Of a stretch of 64,000 nt of DNA, positions 1 to 11,291 are shown one piece after another. This stretch comes from Carex sylvatica. Its lineage: Eukaryota > Streptophyta > Magnoliopsida > Poales > Cyperaceae. Location: contig CAXKVR010000216.1 in NCBI GenBank assembly GCA_964058845.1, positions 1 to 64,000 on the forward strand. The letters run 5' to 3'. The position numbers were made by a program, and so were the translations under genes. The notes beneath the pieces are model-generated. The model ran no database searches and was not told where the DNA came from. It was given only the letters and a program-made list of their open reading frames with translations. Each line of letters begins with the position of its first letter. Position 1 is the first letter of the stretch.

Positions 1-235
1 AAATTTTTTTAAAAAATATAAAATTTGGTCTCCAAACACATATTAAGCCACTTTGAAAATTGTTGATCCAACGGTGGCTACTGATTTTACTATTTTGTTA
101 AGCCACCATTGGATCAACAATTTTCAATGTGGCTTAATAAATAGTAAAAAAATTAAGAAAAATATAAAATTTGATCTCCAAGCACATATTAATATGGAGA
201 ACAAGATGAACGATTCAGATCGACTTTTTAGATTT
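1..235. repeat. Fold-back element, family A, left end cut off by window
   Basis: An inverted repeat sits at 42-79 and 101-138 (TTAAGCCACTTTGAAAATTG against its complement). Outside it is the core TTTGGTCTCCAA / TTTGATCTCCAAGCACAT followed by GATTCAGATCGAC. The same core and the same symmetrical layout recur at 1768, 22213, 34975, 54894 and 61621. The element continues beyond base 1, so its left terminus cannot be seen. No coding capacity. Confidence 0.6.
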
Positions 236-294
236 TAAAAATTTCAAATTTGGACCGTATGTATTTCAGCCCATATGCATACGAATGCATATTA

Positions 295-298
<4 letters not shown>

Positions 299-338
<40 letters not shown>
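299..338. repeat. (AT)n microsatellite
   Basis: About 20 uninterrupted AT dinucleotides. It lies just past the 3' end of the membrane protein gene and is likely length-polymorphic. Confidence 0.95.
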
Positions 339-343
<5 letters not shown>

Positions 344-408
344 ATGATGGAAGTTTCAAAAGGTAGGGAAAGAAAGGGAAGGAGAAGATGGTACTTATGA
401 AATATTTA

Positions 409-1037
409 TTAACATATGCATCCCATATAATTACAAATGATCATAACTAGAATACAAGGGATGGGTAAAAGAGGTGCCACTGTAAATGACACCATTTGAA
501 AATTTGAAAATTTCGGTACAAGAAAATATAGAACAATTATGGCGCAAATGAGAAAGCTCCACATCGAATAAATAAACGGAGAATGTCCGTCTGGCCAAAC
601 ATTTGTCATGAGCACCACCACCACCAGGAGGAAAACGTATGGAGGAATCACCAGCAATAAAATCAATCCATTGTTTAAGTTATTATGTATCAATTTATCA
701 ACAATTGGAACAAGTGCCAAAGCTATCATAAGTAAAAAGAAGCCAGAAATTATCCGAAGACCTTCGTTCATAGGCAGCCAAACATCTGGCTCAGGAATTC
801 TTCCAATTGGTTGGGCTCGGGCTCGGTCGCTCTCCACCCTGAGAGGTACAATATAATATAATAAATTATTTTATGCAACAAATTTTGCATATAAAATAAG
901 TAAACAATATATTTCATTTTATGTAATGTATATATGACATGCAATTTTTGCCCATTCGTCTAACTAAATAAATTATTTTTCAAGAGTTACCTTATGATGA
1001 AGTCTGAGTTGCCAACTCTTTCGTTTTCTTCTTCCAT
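409..1037 (-). CDS. Small four-helix membrane protein, unrecognised
   Basis: Two exons join in frame: 1037-991 (starts MEEENERVGNSD) and 838-409, with a GT-AG intron of 152 bp. The split Arg codon AG|G is restored at the junction. The product is 158 aa. A charged, Pro-containing N-terminal segment (DRARAQPIGRIPEPDVW) is followed by four hydrophobic stretches at about residues 44-63, 73-95, 104-124 and 132-152, so an integral membrane protein is likely. The reading frame stays open upstream of the chosen Met through HPPEHFVVRYL, and a CAG acceptor-like site lies about 1065. The true start could therefore be in a further 5' exon and this model may be N-terminally incomplete. I do not recognise the family and give no function. 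Confidence 0.55.
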
Positions 1038-1767
1038 TAGGTACCGTACAACAAAATGCTCTGGAGGATGCAAAAGATTGAAAAATAAATAAATAATAAT
1101 TTGGATTTGGATTTGGACGAAGTCAATTTATTTGTTACCCAACTATCTAATTTAATTCGACCTACTAATTATAGCGAATGCTATATATTTTAGACCATCT
1201 AAAAACTATCTTCATTATTGTCCTAGTTCTATAAATTAAAAGAAGAAATCTCATACATACAAGCTTATAATAACTTTAATTACGTCTAAATATATGATAA
1301 TTCTATATATATTTTAAATATACATGTGTCTGTATACATTTATATATATATATATATTTTCTCTCACGGGTCTTTATATTTGCTAAAATTATTCTAAATC
1401 GTCAAAATCATGTGAAAAGAAATACTTTCAAATATAGAAGATAAAAAAAAGTTTGTGTTTATAATTGATTTCCGAGCTAGCATAATCCCATGATCAACAT
1501 ATCATTACATGATCTCATAATATTTTTGGATGGATGATTATTTTTGAATGTGTAAAAAGAAGTATTTATATCATATAATAATATCTTCAGACACGTGAAA
1601 CACTAGGGCAAATATTAATCATGATATTTTAGAAATTATACAGTATCAATTAATCCAGTATCAATTAATACAGGTAGACATATATAGTTATCAAATATTT
1701 AGAAATAAAAAACTATTGTCATTCGTTAGAGAATTTAGAGACAAAAGAAACTTATGATCATCTCTTC
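1038..1767. other. Intergenic, AT-rich, nothing recognised
   Basis: No ORF with coding character and no clear terminal repeats. This is the presumed upstream region of the membrane protein gene; its first part could hold an unseen 5' exon. Confidence 0.5.
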
Positions 1768-2073
1768 ATTTTTAAAGTTCAAAATGTCGATCTGAACCGT
1801 TCAACATGATCTCCATATTGAAACGTACTTGGAGACCAAATTTTAATTTGTTTTTGATTTTTTTTTATTATTTATTAAGACACTTTGAAAATCTGAAAAT
1901 CCAGGTGAACAGTAAAAAACAGTAAAAATTTCTGGACCACCGGATCGGCGATTTTCAAAGTAGCTTAATAAATAGTAAAAAAATTCTAAAAAATGTAAAA
2001 TTTGGTCTCCAAGCACATTTCAATATAGAGATCATGTTGAGCAGTTCGGATCGATATTTTGAGCTTTAAAATA
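1768..2073. repeat. Fold-back element, family A
   Basis: The left arm has GTCGATCTGAACCGTTCAAC then ATGATCTCCATATTGAAACG and CTTGGAGACCAAATTT. The right arm is its complement (AAATTTGGTCTCCAAGCACA ... GAGCAGTTCGGATCGATA). A central GGACCACCGGATCGGCGATT region forms the loop side. Non-coding and non-autonomous. Confidence 0.7.
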
Positions 2074-2912
2074 GTAAAATATAAGCATGAATTAAAATAG
2101 TCGTCTTACTTCGTAACTCACCATAGCCCATCTCTAAACTAGTTCCTTTTATCCAAACATTTTTTTTTTTTTTGAGTAGAACGACTTCTAATTTATACTG
2201 TTATTAACAGTGTGTATTATTGAAGTTGGTGGCTTTTATATTGTTTATTGAAGAGTATATAATTTGGAAAAGAAGCATAGATTTCTGACAAAGTATTATT
2301 TGCATTGTGTTTATGTATGAAAATACGTCTCTACAATTTTGTAATGTAATGCCGGCTCTATAAACATAGAAAATATGCCTCTAGTCAATAATTAAGAAAT
2401 TAAATGAAATATGATAAAATAATCTTTAATGGGGATCTCATTGCTCTCATTACTTAAATATATATAGTATATTAAAATTTTATAATATTTATTAATGATG
2501 ATTAGCGTCATAATTCTCTATTAGACTATTTCAATATAACTTCTAAAAAACTTGAATATAAACACAAGAAAAAAAGAATTAAAGTTTTTAAATCAATCAC
2601 AGTTAAATAAAATAGGAGCTTGACTCCTGTTTCTTACTCAAAAAAAGAACTGAAGTTAAATATTTTTATAAAGTTGTTTTCTTTAGAGGTGCATTTTTTA
2701 TCTCATTTTTATAAAGTTAAATATTATATTTTATTGTTTTCTTTTGTGTTGTGCATTTATTGAGCGAGATGTTATAGGAAAAGCTGAAGGACAATATAAG
2801 AGAAAAGTTTCTATCGGTTCTCAATAATTAAAACAGTGCTCTTAAAATAACATCACCTTAAAATATACTATTATGTGTACATTATATTTAATTTTTTGTT
2901 GGTACTTGGTAA

Positions 2913-2988
2913 CGTTCCATCAATTACAATTCACCGATGGAATGAATCTACGTTCCATCAATTGCAATTCACCAATCGAATAAATCTA
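2913..2988 (+). repeat. 38-bp tandem duplication
   Basis: Two adjacent copies (2913-2950 and 2951-2988) both begin CGTTCCATCAATT and end AATCTA, with about four substitutions between them. Confidence 0.85.
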
Positions 2989-3421
2989 CAAGTACAAAAC
3001 ATGCTTTTATTTATTTTCTAAAAAAATTTTTTTTTAACAAAACTAATACGAAAATAATATGTGTTGGCTCGTGTTATCTTAAATTCTTGATCGTTACGAT
3101 TGAAGAACAAATTAATAAATATAGTTTGTGTCTGCATACGTGAATTTTTTGAGCCACCCAATTTGTACAAAAAGGGTGTTTATTGGATCCATATTATTTG
3201 ATTTTTTGTGCCACCCAATTATTTGATTGTTCAATTTTTTTCAGTTTAAATGGATCAATTTGGTTGAATTTTTTAATTACTTTCATTTTTTTTATATTTG
3301 GTTGAATTTAGATTTTCTTAAAATTGACTGGACTAAACTGACCGAACTATACGGTTCAACTATTCTGATTGGTGTTGTAAATAACAGTATACGGTCGTCG
3401 GACGGACATGGTACCGCCAAG

Positions 3422-3450
3422 CAATTAATCGGTATGCGGCCGATTAATTG
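3422..3450. repeat. Short perfect palindrome with 7-bp spacer
   Basis: CAATTAATCGG and its exact complement CCGATTAATTG flank TATGCGG. It could be a dyad protein-binding site or chance; nothing nearby decides. Confidence 0.6.
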
Positions 3451-4628
3451 AAATTATGCGGACAATTTAATATTTTTATTAAATTATGTGGACAAAATAC
3501 TTATTTCTAAATCACGAGTAAATGCAACATATGAAAAATAGAAGCAGTAAAGTACAGCAATTATTTTGTGTAAGTGCATTTATTTCAAACTGGCATTTTT
3601 TTTATAATATGGTAAAAAATAATATATTTTTTGTAACCACAAACCTCATGTACAATTAAATGTTAATTTATGTGGACTGCTAAAAAATTAATGGAATGAC
3701 TTTGTTTGGGAAAACCGGAAAAGGTTTATGTACGCTCCGTTGTATTTCGTACGTTATTAATTTGTATTACAGATTGTACCATTACAAAACTATAATCTGT
3801 GTAAATATTATTTTTATATTAATAAAGAAAGGTTCAAATATTTTTATGTTACCTGTCTTTATCATCCCTTTATTTATAAAACTGCAATAATTTAAAATTT
3901 AAAACATAAATGTCAAAATAAAACCGTTAAATACATATTATTTTCTTTATGCACACGTAAAATATCATGATATTTTAAATTTGTTTTGATTAGTGTCAAG
4001 AGCTTACAAAAATACATTGATGTTAATAAATTCCAAACGTTAATTTTTCAACTTATTAATTTGTATAAACCTAAATTGTAAAGTACTATTTTTTTATGTA
4101 TATGTAGAGAAAATAATATAAATTTTTTTTTGAGTGAAAGAAAAAATAATATAAATCATATCTAACAATTTTATTTTGGCATTTAAATTTTAAAATTTTA
4201 TTATTAGAAAATTAAAACATAAAGAGTAATTGAGATAAAAAATAGAGACATTTGAATAACATATTCGTCGAATTGATCGACTATTCGGGATGAATCATTC
4301 TTTGAAATTACGTTAAATTGTAAAATAAGTGCAACTATAGATTGAAAGATTAACTTTGAATTCTATTCACACGGGAAAATATTTTATGTACGTAAATAGT
4401 TCAAAACGAACACTAATTTGAAGCAAATAAAAATACTACTCAGAACAAAATATAAAATTAAGATGTTCAACAGTGAAAGTACATAAAGATCAAAGCACTT
4501 AGTTGCAAAAATGAAGAACATAACTGCTACATGAGCAAAATCTCAACCTCTGAACTGAAGAATCCTTCATTGTGCTTGAAAGTTGAAACTATACATAGGT
4601 GCATCGCAGAGCTAAGCGAATTCGCCTT

Positions 4629-4785
4629 CTCTGAGATACCTCATATTTTGCGTGACTTTTTGGAAAATCTCAACCGTTACAATACGTTCTGCACGAATCT
4701 CAAAGCTCAAATAATATTGGCCCCCACATCACCCCCGAATAGACACCGGACAAGTCGGTCACGCAAAATATGAGATATCTCAGAG
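4629..4785. repeat. Palindromic MITE, family C, upstream of DDB2
   Basis: Terminal inverted repeats CTCTGAGATACCTCATATTT and AAATATGAGATATCTCAGAG enclose the interior words GGAAAATCTCAACCGTT, CTGCACGAATCTC, AAGCTCAA and CACCCCCGAATAG. The same words occur in the larger palindromic element at 19867-20282, so both belong to one family. It ends about 490 bp before the DDB2 start codon and so lies in the promoter region. Confidence 0.7.
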
Positions 4786-5228
4786 GATACGCACTCGAGC
4801 TAAGCCAGCCCAGCTCCAGCCCATGACAAACCAGGAAGGGATTTATTGTTGCAAAGAAATAAGTCGCTTCTTCTGTGGTGGACAAACAGTACACGTAGCA
4901 TCCTTACGTCCACAAAAACATCGCTATGCCGGCACCTCTTTGGAAATGCAGTCGTTAATTAATCGCTGTGCCTCAAAGAAGCTGTCGACTGGCTGGACTT
5001 GGCTCACTTGCTATAATAGTACTTCAACATTCGTATCTTCAAGCAAAATTAATTTCCAATGAATGGTCAATGCAACACAGTTACACAGAACTCCAGAAAA
5101 TTTTCCTCGAGACTCGACTGTTGTAACAGTAGAATGTAGAACAAGTTCAGCCAATAACAGCTTCTCTGACACGCCAAAAGACAAAAAAAGGGAAGGAAAA
5201 GACAGCTTCCTGTTTATCCCCTTCTCTC

Positions 5229-5236
5229 TTCCCGCC
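5229..5236 (-). promoter_or_regulatory. Possible E2F site in DDB2 leader/promoter
   Basis: TTCCCGCC (complement GGCGGGAA) matches the E2F consensus core. It lies about 45 bp before the DDB2 ATG in a pyrimidine-rich leader. E2F control of plant DNA-repair genes is known as a class; for this gene it is only inference from the motif. Confidence 0.3.
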
Positions 5237-5277
5237 TTCTCTCTCCTCGGCCCCTTTTACTCTCCCTTGAAAAAACA

Positions 5278-8200
5278 ATGGCGCCTAACACTAAAAGAGC
5301 GCGATTCGTACATACTAACAGAGAAAAAGAGGAGGAATCCTCCGACGACGAACCAGTCGAAGAAGAAGAAGAAGAAGAAGAAGAGGAAGATGAAACAACA
5401 AAGGTAACCACTCGTTCGTCTTCTGAGAAGGAAGAAAAAATAGTGAAGGAGAAGAAGAAGGAACCTATCACCATTAGCCTTAAAAAGGTTTGCAAGGTAA
5501 GTAAAACAAAGTTTATCTTGTATTTTCTATTGCCCTATTATCTCCTATTTTTTATTGATCGATTCTGAGAAATTTTAACGTCGACAATATATTTTAATAC
5601 TTACTACGGCAAAGAAAACATAAAATCGAATTTTAATTTGTACGACGTGAGTAAAAATTACTTCCTTTTCATTTGGGCTTCTACTTGTGTACGGGTTATA
5701 ATGATGGAATTTAATTCGCTACTGTTTCTAATGGCGCCTTTTCCTTTTCGACGATTTGTTGGTGTCCCGGTGCTTGGATGATCCTTCAATGTCCCTCCCC
5801 TGTATAAGTACTCTCAGGTCAAAAGATAGTCTGAACGCAGAACACCCCCTTCCCCGGTCTAATGTTGCTAGTAATATTTTGCAATTACACGTCAATTCCG
5901 TTTATTCTCCATTTGGGTTGTAAAAGTTCCATAGTATATTGAATATTTTGAACGAAGTGATGATTTATAAAGTGCTTTGCCCCATTTATTGCTGATTCCA
6001 TCGTCATAGAGTTCAACCTCTGGCTGGATATAACCCTTTTGTAACAAATTAGGAAATAAAACGTGGATTTTCCTTAAATTTGGGTTGGATTGGCTAAACC
6101 TTTAAACCCTAAATTGACTAAATATGACAGGTGTGCAAGAGAAAGGGACACGAAGCTGGATTTAAAGGAGCAGTATACATAGACTGCCCCATGAAACCTT
6201 GCTTTCTGTGTAAAAAACCTGGTATGCAGTCTGTACATTCTAAGTTTTGTTCAAGCTATACAATACATTTTTATTTTACTTGCAAATTGCATCTTTCTAA
6301 GTCTCCTCTTTGCAAAGGAGGACCAACTTTTGTGGTGCTTTTCATAGATAAAACACAAAATTTAATTGTGATAACGTCTTTGTTTGCACAACCTTAACTG
6401 AATGGTAATGAGGGTAAGTTGAATTTAATTTTTATCCTAAAGTCAAGGGCAGCTTCTTTATTCTTTGGTTCAGTAACATTAGTTGAGCAGTTTTTTGTTA
6501 TTTGCAACAAAAAAATGCTGCTGTTACTTTCAAGCACAGAAATATTGCATAATATTTAAATATAAAAGATTGTCATTTTGAATTGTTTTGATTTAATGTC
6601 TGAAGGGCATACTACAAGGACCTGTCCGCATAGAGTTACAATGGAGCATGGTGTAATACCAGCCCAGAAAACGAATACAAAGACTTCAATTGATTATGTA
6701 TTTCAACGAGAACTTAAGGCCAAGCTCCGTTATATGGTAGGCTGTGTATTAATTTGCACAAAGGTCCTTATGCAATGCCACAACAGAGGCCCTCCTGATT
6801 GAAGTTACAACCCAATGTTATCCTTGATTTATTTAACTATTTAGCCAGATTCACAGTAATTGGGATAGTTTCAGGATTTTATGAAGAATTGGGGATTGGG
6901 TGGCAAATTTTGTTTTAAGTAGGTGGTTCTTTTTTTCTTTTTCTTTTTTAAAAAAAAGATCGCAATTGGGCTGATCAAATAGATGGCTGCATATTGCAGT
7001 TTTTCATTTCTGGGTGTTTGATTATGATTTTGATTTTGATCGGAAATTTTACTATAATGTAGCCATAATTTGTACTTAATTTTTTCATTTTGATTTTAGG
7101 TGAAACCTAAATATGTCATACCAAATCAGTTGGAGTGTGGAAATGTTAGGTTTCACGCTAGGCGTATCACATGTCTTGAGTTTCATCCAACTAATGACAA
7201 TGTTATATTGTCTGGTGATAAGGTACGTATGTCACTTGTACTATACATGTATACTATCAAACTCTTCATGCGCACACAATGTTACTGGGCTTTTAATCAT
7301 TTATTGCTCTTCTCTTTTTTATTAGAAAGGAGCACTTGGGATATGGGATTATGTGAAGCTACATGAGAAAACTGTATATGATTCCATACATAGTTGTATT
7401 GTTAACAATATCAAGTAAGACTTTTATTGGCCTTTTTTGCAAAACACCTTAGGTATTTGATCTAGATCTCCCTGAACTTCTAAATACAGAGTAATATGTT
7501 CCTTGTTTAGCCACAAGTCATGCATTTAACCCAGTTTCATCACAATTATTGTCAAAGTACACAGCAATTGAGTGGGTGTTGAAGTTTCATTTAGAGTTTT
7601 AAATATTTTTCATTTCATTTATCCTCTTGGGGCTCCTTTCAATTTTTTTTTCCTTTTCTTAAATTATTCATAGACCTTCTCCAGGGCACAGTTGGAATGT
7701 AAGCATATGAATAAAACATAGAGACAATTGTGTGTCGGGGGGGGTTGCAATTGTTTGTTGGCGGTGCAATTAAAGCCTTGTCATTGCATATCTGTCATTT
7801 GTTACATTGGAGAATTAAGCTGTTGTTCATTTTTGTTTGGTTTAGGTTTGATTTGAAAAATGATGATAAGTTATACATGGGATCTTCTGATGGCACAGTT
7901 AGCTATACTGACATTGTGACAGGGGTTTCTTCTTGCTTGTTGGATCTAAACCCTAATGGCTGGCATGTAATTAGTATTTATCTTCCCTTTTTACATTGAA
8001 GTCACTCTCTGTTATTTCTGAGTTCTGGTGACTAATCATCCTCATCTTCAATTAAATTGTAACATTTTTTGTTTATTTGCTTTCTTGTTTACAAAGGGCC
8101 CTAAGACATGGCATATGCTTTATGGCATGGACATGAGCAATGAAAAGGGTTTAGTTATAGTGGCTGATAACTTTGGATATCTTTACATGTAAGTTTTTGT

Positions 8201-10509
8201 TATTATTGATATTCCTTTTCGTGTCTTTTCTGGCATACCTTTATTTATTGAAGATGTGGCATTGATTTTTTTTTTTTCATAAACAAAGGGTGGATAAATG
8301 CTCAAATAAGATGGTAGAGAAGCCAATACGAATACACAAAAAGGGTAGCAAGATAACGGGCCTCCATTTCAACCCAGCCCGACCTGATCTGCTTCTAAGC
8401 TGTGGAAATGACCATTTTGTGAGTTCCTTATTTATGTAATTGAAATGGTTTGTCCCTCAAAATGTTGAAAACTTTGACCCTCTAATAGCATTTATCTTTA
8501 GCCTTGAGCCCTGTAGGTTAGTTGTAAGATACAAGCTTTATTCAACTCATTTATGGCTCACTGTATTAAAGTTAATGTGCATATATAAGGTGGACTGCAA
8601 TCATTGTTTGACTTGACCTGACCTTAAATTATCCATCAGATAGGATTAGAAAGCGCTGAGTATATTGGGTGTTGTGACCTAATTGGACGCAGGTGTGATA
8701 TGCAAGTATATGGTACTACTGTTTGTAAATGTACCCTCCTGACTGTCACATGTTGTACAGGCCCGGATATGGGATGTGAGACGGCTTGAATCAGGATCTT
8801 CACTCGCTGACCTGGCGCATGTACGTGTTGTTAACTCAGCATATTTCTCATTGGCAAGTGGGACCAAGATAATGACAACATGTCAGGACAATCGGATCAG
8901 GGTTTGGGATTCTATATTTGGTAACCTTGAGTCTCCAAGCAGAGAAATTGTGCACAGTCATGATTTCAGTCGCCATTTGACTCCATTTAGGGCTGAGTGG
9001 GACCCCAAGGTACTTAATTGTTAACTAGTATCATACCTGTGCGTTGCAATGGGACATACTATAAGAAAAAAAAATATCAATGAAAATAATAATAATTATC
9101 TAAAAATTAAGACACATGTTAATAGAAAATTTATATGATTCTGTATTTTTAATTAACTTTAATCATGATCTCTGATAACAATTTGATGATGTGATGATTC
9201 TTTATTTTTAAGTACCAATGATATCAAATAATAGCTTGATTCAAATCTAATATCAAATATCCTACAACAATTTAATATCGACATATAATATGATATCAAA
9301 AAACATAAATAAAGTGTTATTGTGTGTATGTATAGGATATACACACACACACATATTATAAGAGAAATATATATTCACACACGTTCCAATTTATATTCTT
9401 CTTTGTTTTCAATTTATATTCTTCTTCTTTGTTTCCAATTTAGAATACACACACATTGATATATTATATATTGGAAATATATTCTAAATTGCCCACAACA
9501 ATATGTATAGAAAAATAATAAAAAAAAATTATTTCCATTGTGATCCGTTTGAAGCCAATTCGATAGGTTTTTGTTGAGCTCACAAAAGAACTTGGTGAGC
9601 TGAAGAACACCCTAGTTCTACTCAAATATCAGTTCTCTTTCTCTAATTCTCGCTATTATGTTTCTTTGCAGAAAGGAGGGGGTCCTATTTTGAAACATGA
9701 AATAATTATTAGTTTTTCTTTTATTAAAGCATCACATTCTGAGTATTGATTTATAAATTGACATCATCAACAGGCATCAAGTCTGTTGTTTACATTTTCT
9801 TGTAGTTTTGTTCTAAATCATAACAATTCATGTGATACTCACCTTATGGCATATTTTGTAATATGCACTTAGGATGAGACAGAAACAGTGGCAGTAATAG
9901 GCCGTTATATAAGCGAGAACTATGATGGTGTTGCACTGCATCCAATTGATATCATTGATACTGGTACTGGGTCGCTTTTGGCCGAGATAACAGATCCAGA
10001 CATAACTACCATTACCCCTGTTAACAAGCTGCACCCGCGAGCAGATATCTTAGTATCTGGTAGTTCAAGGTAACGTAACATATATTATCATTGTCTTTCT
10101 TAATCAGTTCTGTTGTGGCTGCCAAAAGAAGTGTATTTAGTTTCTCTCATCATTGGCTGTGCACATGATTCCATGATTAAAAATGGGTCTTGCATGTCTT
10201 GAATTATCAACAAATTTGAACTGGATATTAGGATTTGTCTTTTTGAAGTTCTTTTTTCTTTTCTTTTTCAGGTCTGTATTTGTATGGAAGCCAAAGGTAG
10301 AATCAGAAGAACCTCAATCTGAGCATTTGAAAAGGAAGCAAAGAGAATTTATTTACGGCAGTGCCACTGGTAAAAAAAGCAACAGTAAAAGTCCCTATAA
10401 TGATAGCAGTGATGATGAGGACAGGTTTGGCAAAGATGGGAAGAACAAGAAAACTGAGACTAAATTTACCCACAATGCTACAAAGGGGAAAGGTACATCC
10501 AAGATGTAG
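5278..10509 (+). CDS. DDB2: DDB2, UV-damaged DNA-binding protein 2 (WD40)
   Basis: Eleven coding exons: 5278-5496, 6131-6221, 6606-6736, 7100-7222, 7326-7414, 7846-7966, 8097-8188, 8289-8418, 8761-9009, 9873-10069, 10272-10509. All have GT-AG borders and phases agree, giving 559 aa, close to plant DDB2 length. The N-terminus is acidic and basic (a Glu run encoded by a GAA repeat). Next come a Cys/His cluster (C72, C75, H80) and a CX2CX4HX4C zinc knuckle (C97, C100, H105, C110), then a WD40 propeller. WDVRR at about 336-340 is the DWD box by which such proteins dock on DDB1. The tail is Ser/Lys-rich and looks nuclear. Known role: recognises UV photoproducts in chromatin as part of UV-DDB with a CUL4-DDB1 ligase and hands lesions to global-genome nucleotide excision repair. 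The next gene, RUS4-like, is convergent. Intron 9 (863 bp) carries repeat fragments. Confidence 0.93.
9023..9622 (+). repeat. Element fragments in DDB2 intron 9
   Basis: The left part starts CTAGTATCATACCTGTGCGT followed by TGCAA, a signature shared with 19466-19492 (CTAGTCCAGTGCTCGTGCGT followed by TGCAA). The right part, 9537-9622, has GATCCGTTTGAAGCCAATTC and GAACACCCTAGTTCT. That end matches the right terminus of the MITE at 11931-12339. Between them are a CA microsatellite and a duplicated TTTATATTCTTCTT word. The full element boundaries are not resolved. Confidence 0.45.
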
Positions 10510-11291
10510 TGATGGCCTTTCAAATTTTTACAGTGGTTAACCTTGTGTTGTTGCTATACAATCAAAGAGGGTGATTTCAAGCTCTCTGTTTTTGGTAGAT
10601 TATGTTTAACAAAATGCATTAGTGATAGGCTGTGCCGGGGCCTGGGGCTTCAAATTTTGTATGTCAAATGTTAGTCCTATGTATATTACACAGTTCAGAC
10701 TTCAAAGTGATATGATATTTTTAATGAGTTGTTTGTAATGTCGTTTCTTTCATTTCCCAAAGCTAATGTGGGTTATAAAAGGCTTTAGTGTGTTTTTTTA
10801 TTTGATTTCATGTAACATGCGAGCTCTGGACGGTTTCAGTTTTCCAAAACCTTATTGAAACAATGTAATTGTTGATTGAAACAGTTCTCGATAAAACATG
10901 ACTACCGTGAATATTTAGTCTATAGTTAGGAGCTAGTAATAATTGCTTTATTGTAGTTGTCGGAACAAGGGAAATAAAAGAACACTGTATGGAAGTACTG
11001 GATAGGAGGTGATGTTAATCTAACGTTTTCTGCCAAAATGCACATTAGATCTTAATTTTAAACTGAATGAATTTTCAAATTTTCACCAAGCTTCCGAAGT
11101 TGACTGCAGTGGCAACTCATTTTTGCCGCAAAACAGTGAAACATACAAATTACAACATAATGAGTCTGGTCCTTAATTTAAAATATGAATCGGACCATCA
11201 TATCTTTCATATAATAAGAGTCTTTAGATTAAAAAGAACTGCCAAATTTTTAAGTTTCTATAGTAAGTCTTTAGATGAAAATGTTAACACA
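10510..11291. other. Shared 3' intergenic region, DDB2/RUS4
   Basis: About 780 bp between the two convergent stop codons. It should contain both 3' UTRs. An AATAAA occurs at about 10973 in DDB2 sense; it is rather far from the stop. No further gene is visible. Confidence 0.6.

Larger units (their letters stand above)
2074..4628. other. Intergenic, AT-rich
   Basis: No supported gene. It contains a 38-bp tandem duplication (2913-2988) and a short palindrome (3422-3450), both listed separately. Several short ORFs are rich in Phe, Ile and Asn, as expected by chance in AT-rich DNA. Confidence 0.5.

Noticed and set aside
5214..5495. 93-codon minus-strand Ser-rich ORF
   Set aside because: Complement of the GAA/Glu-coding repeat in DDB2 exon 1.
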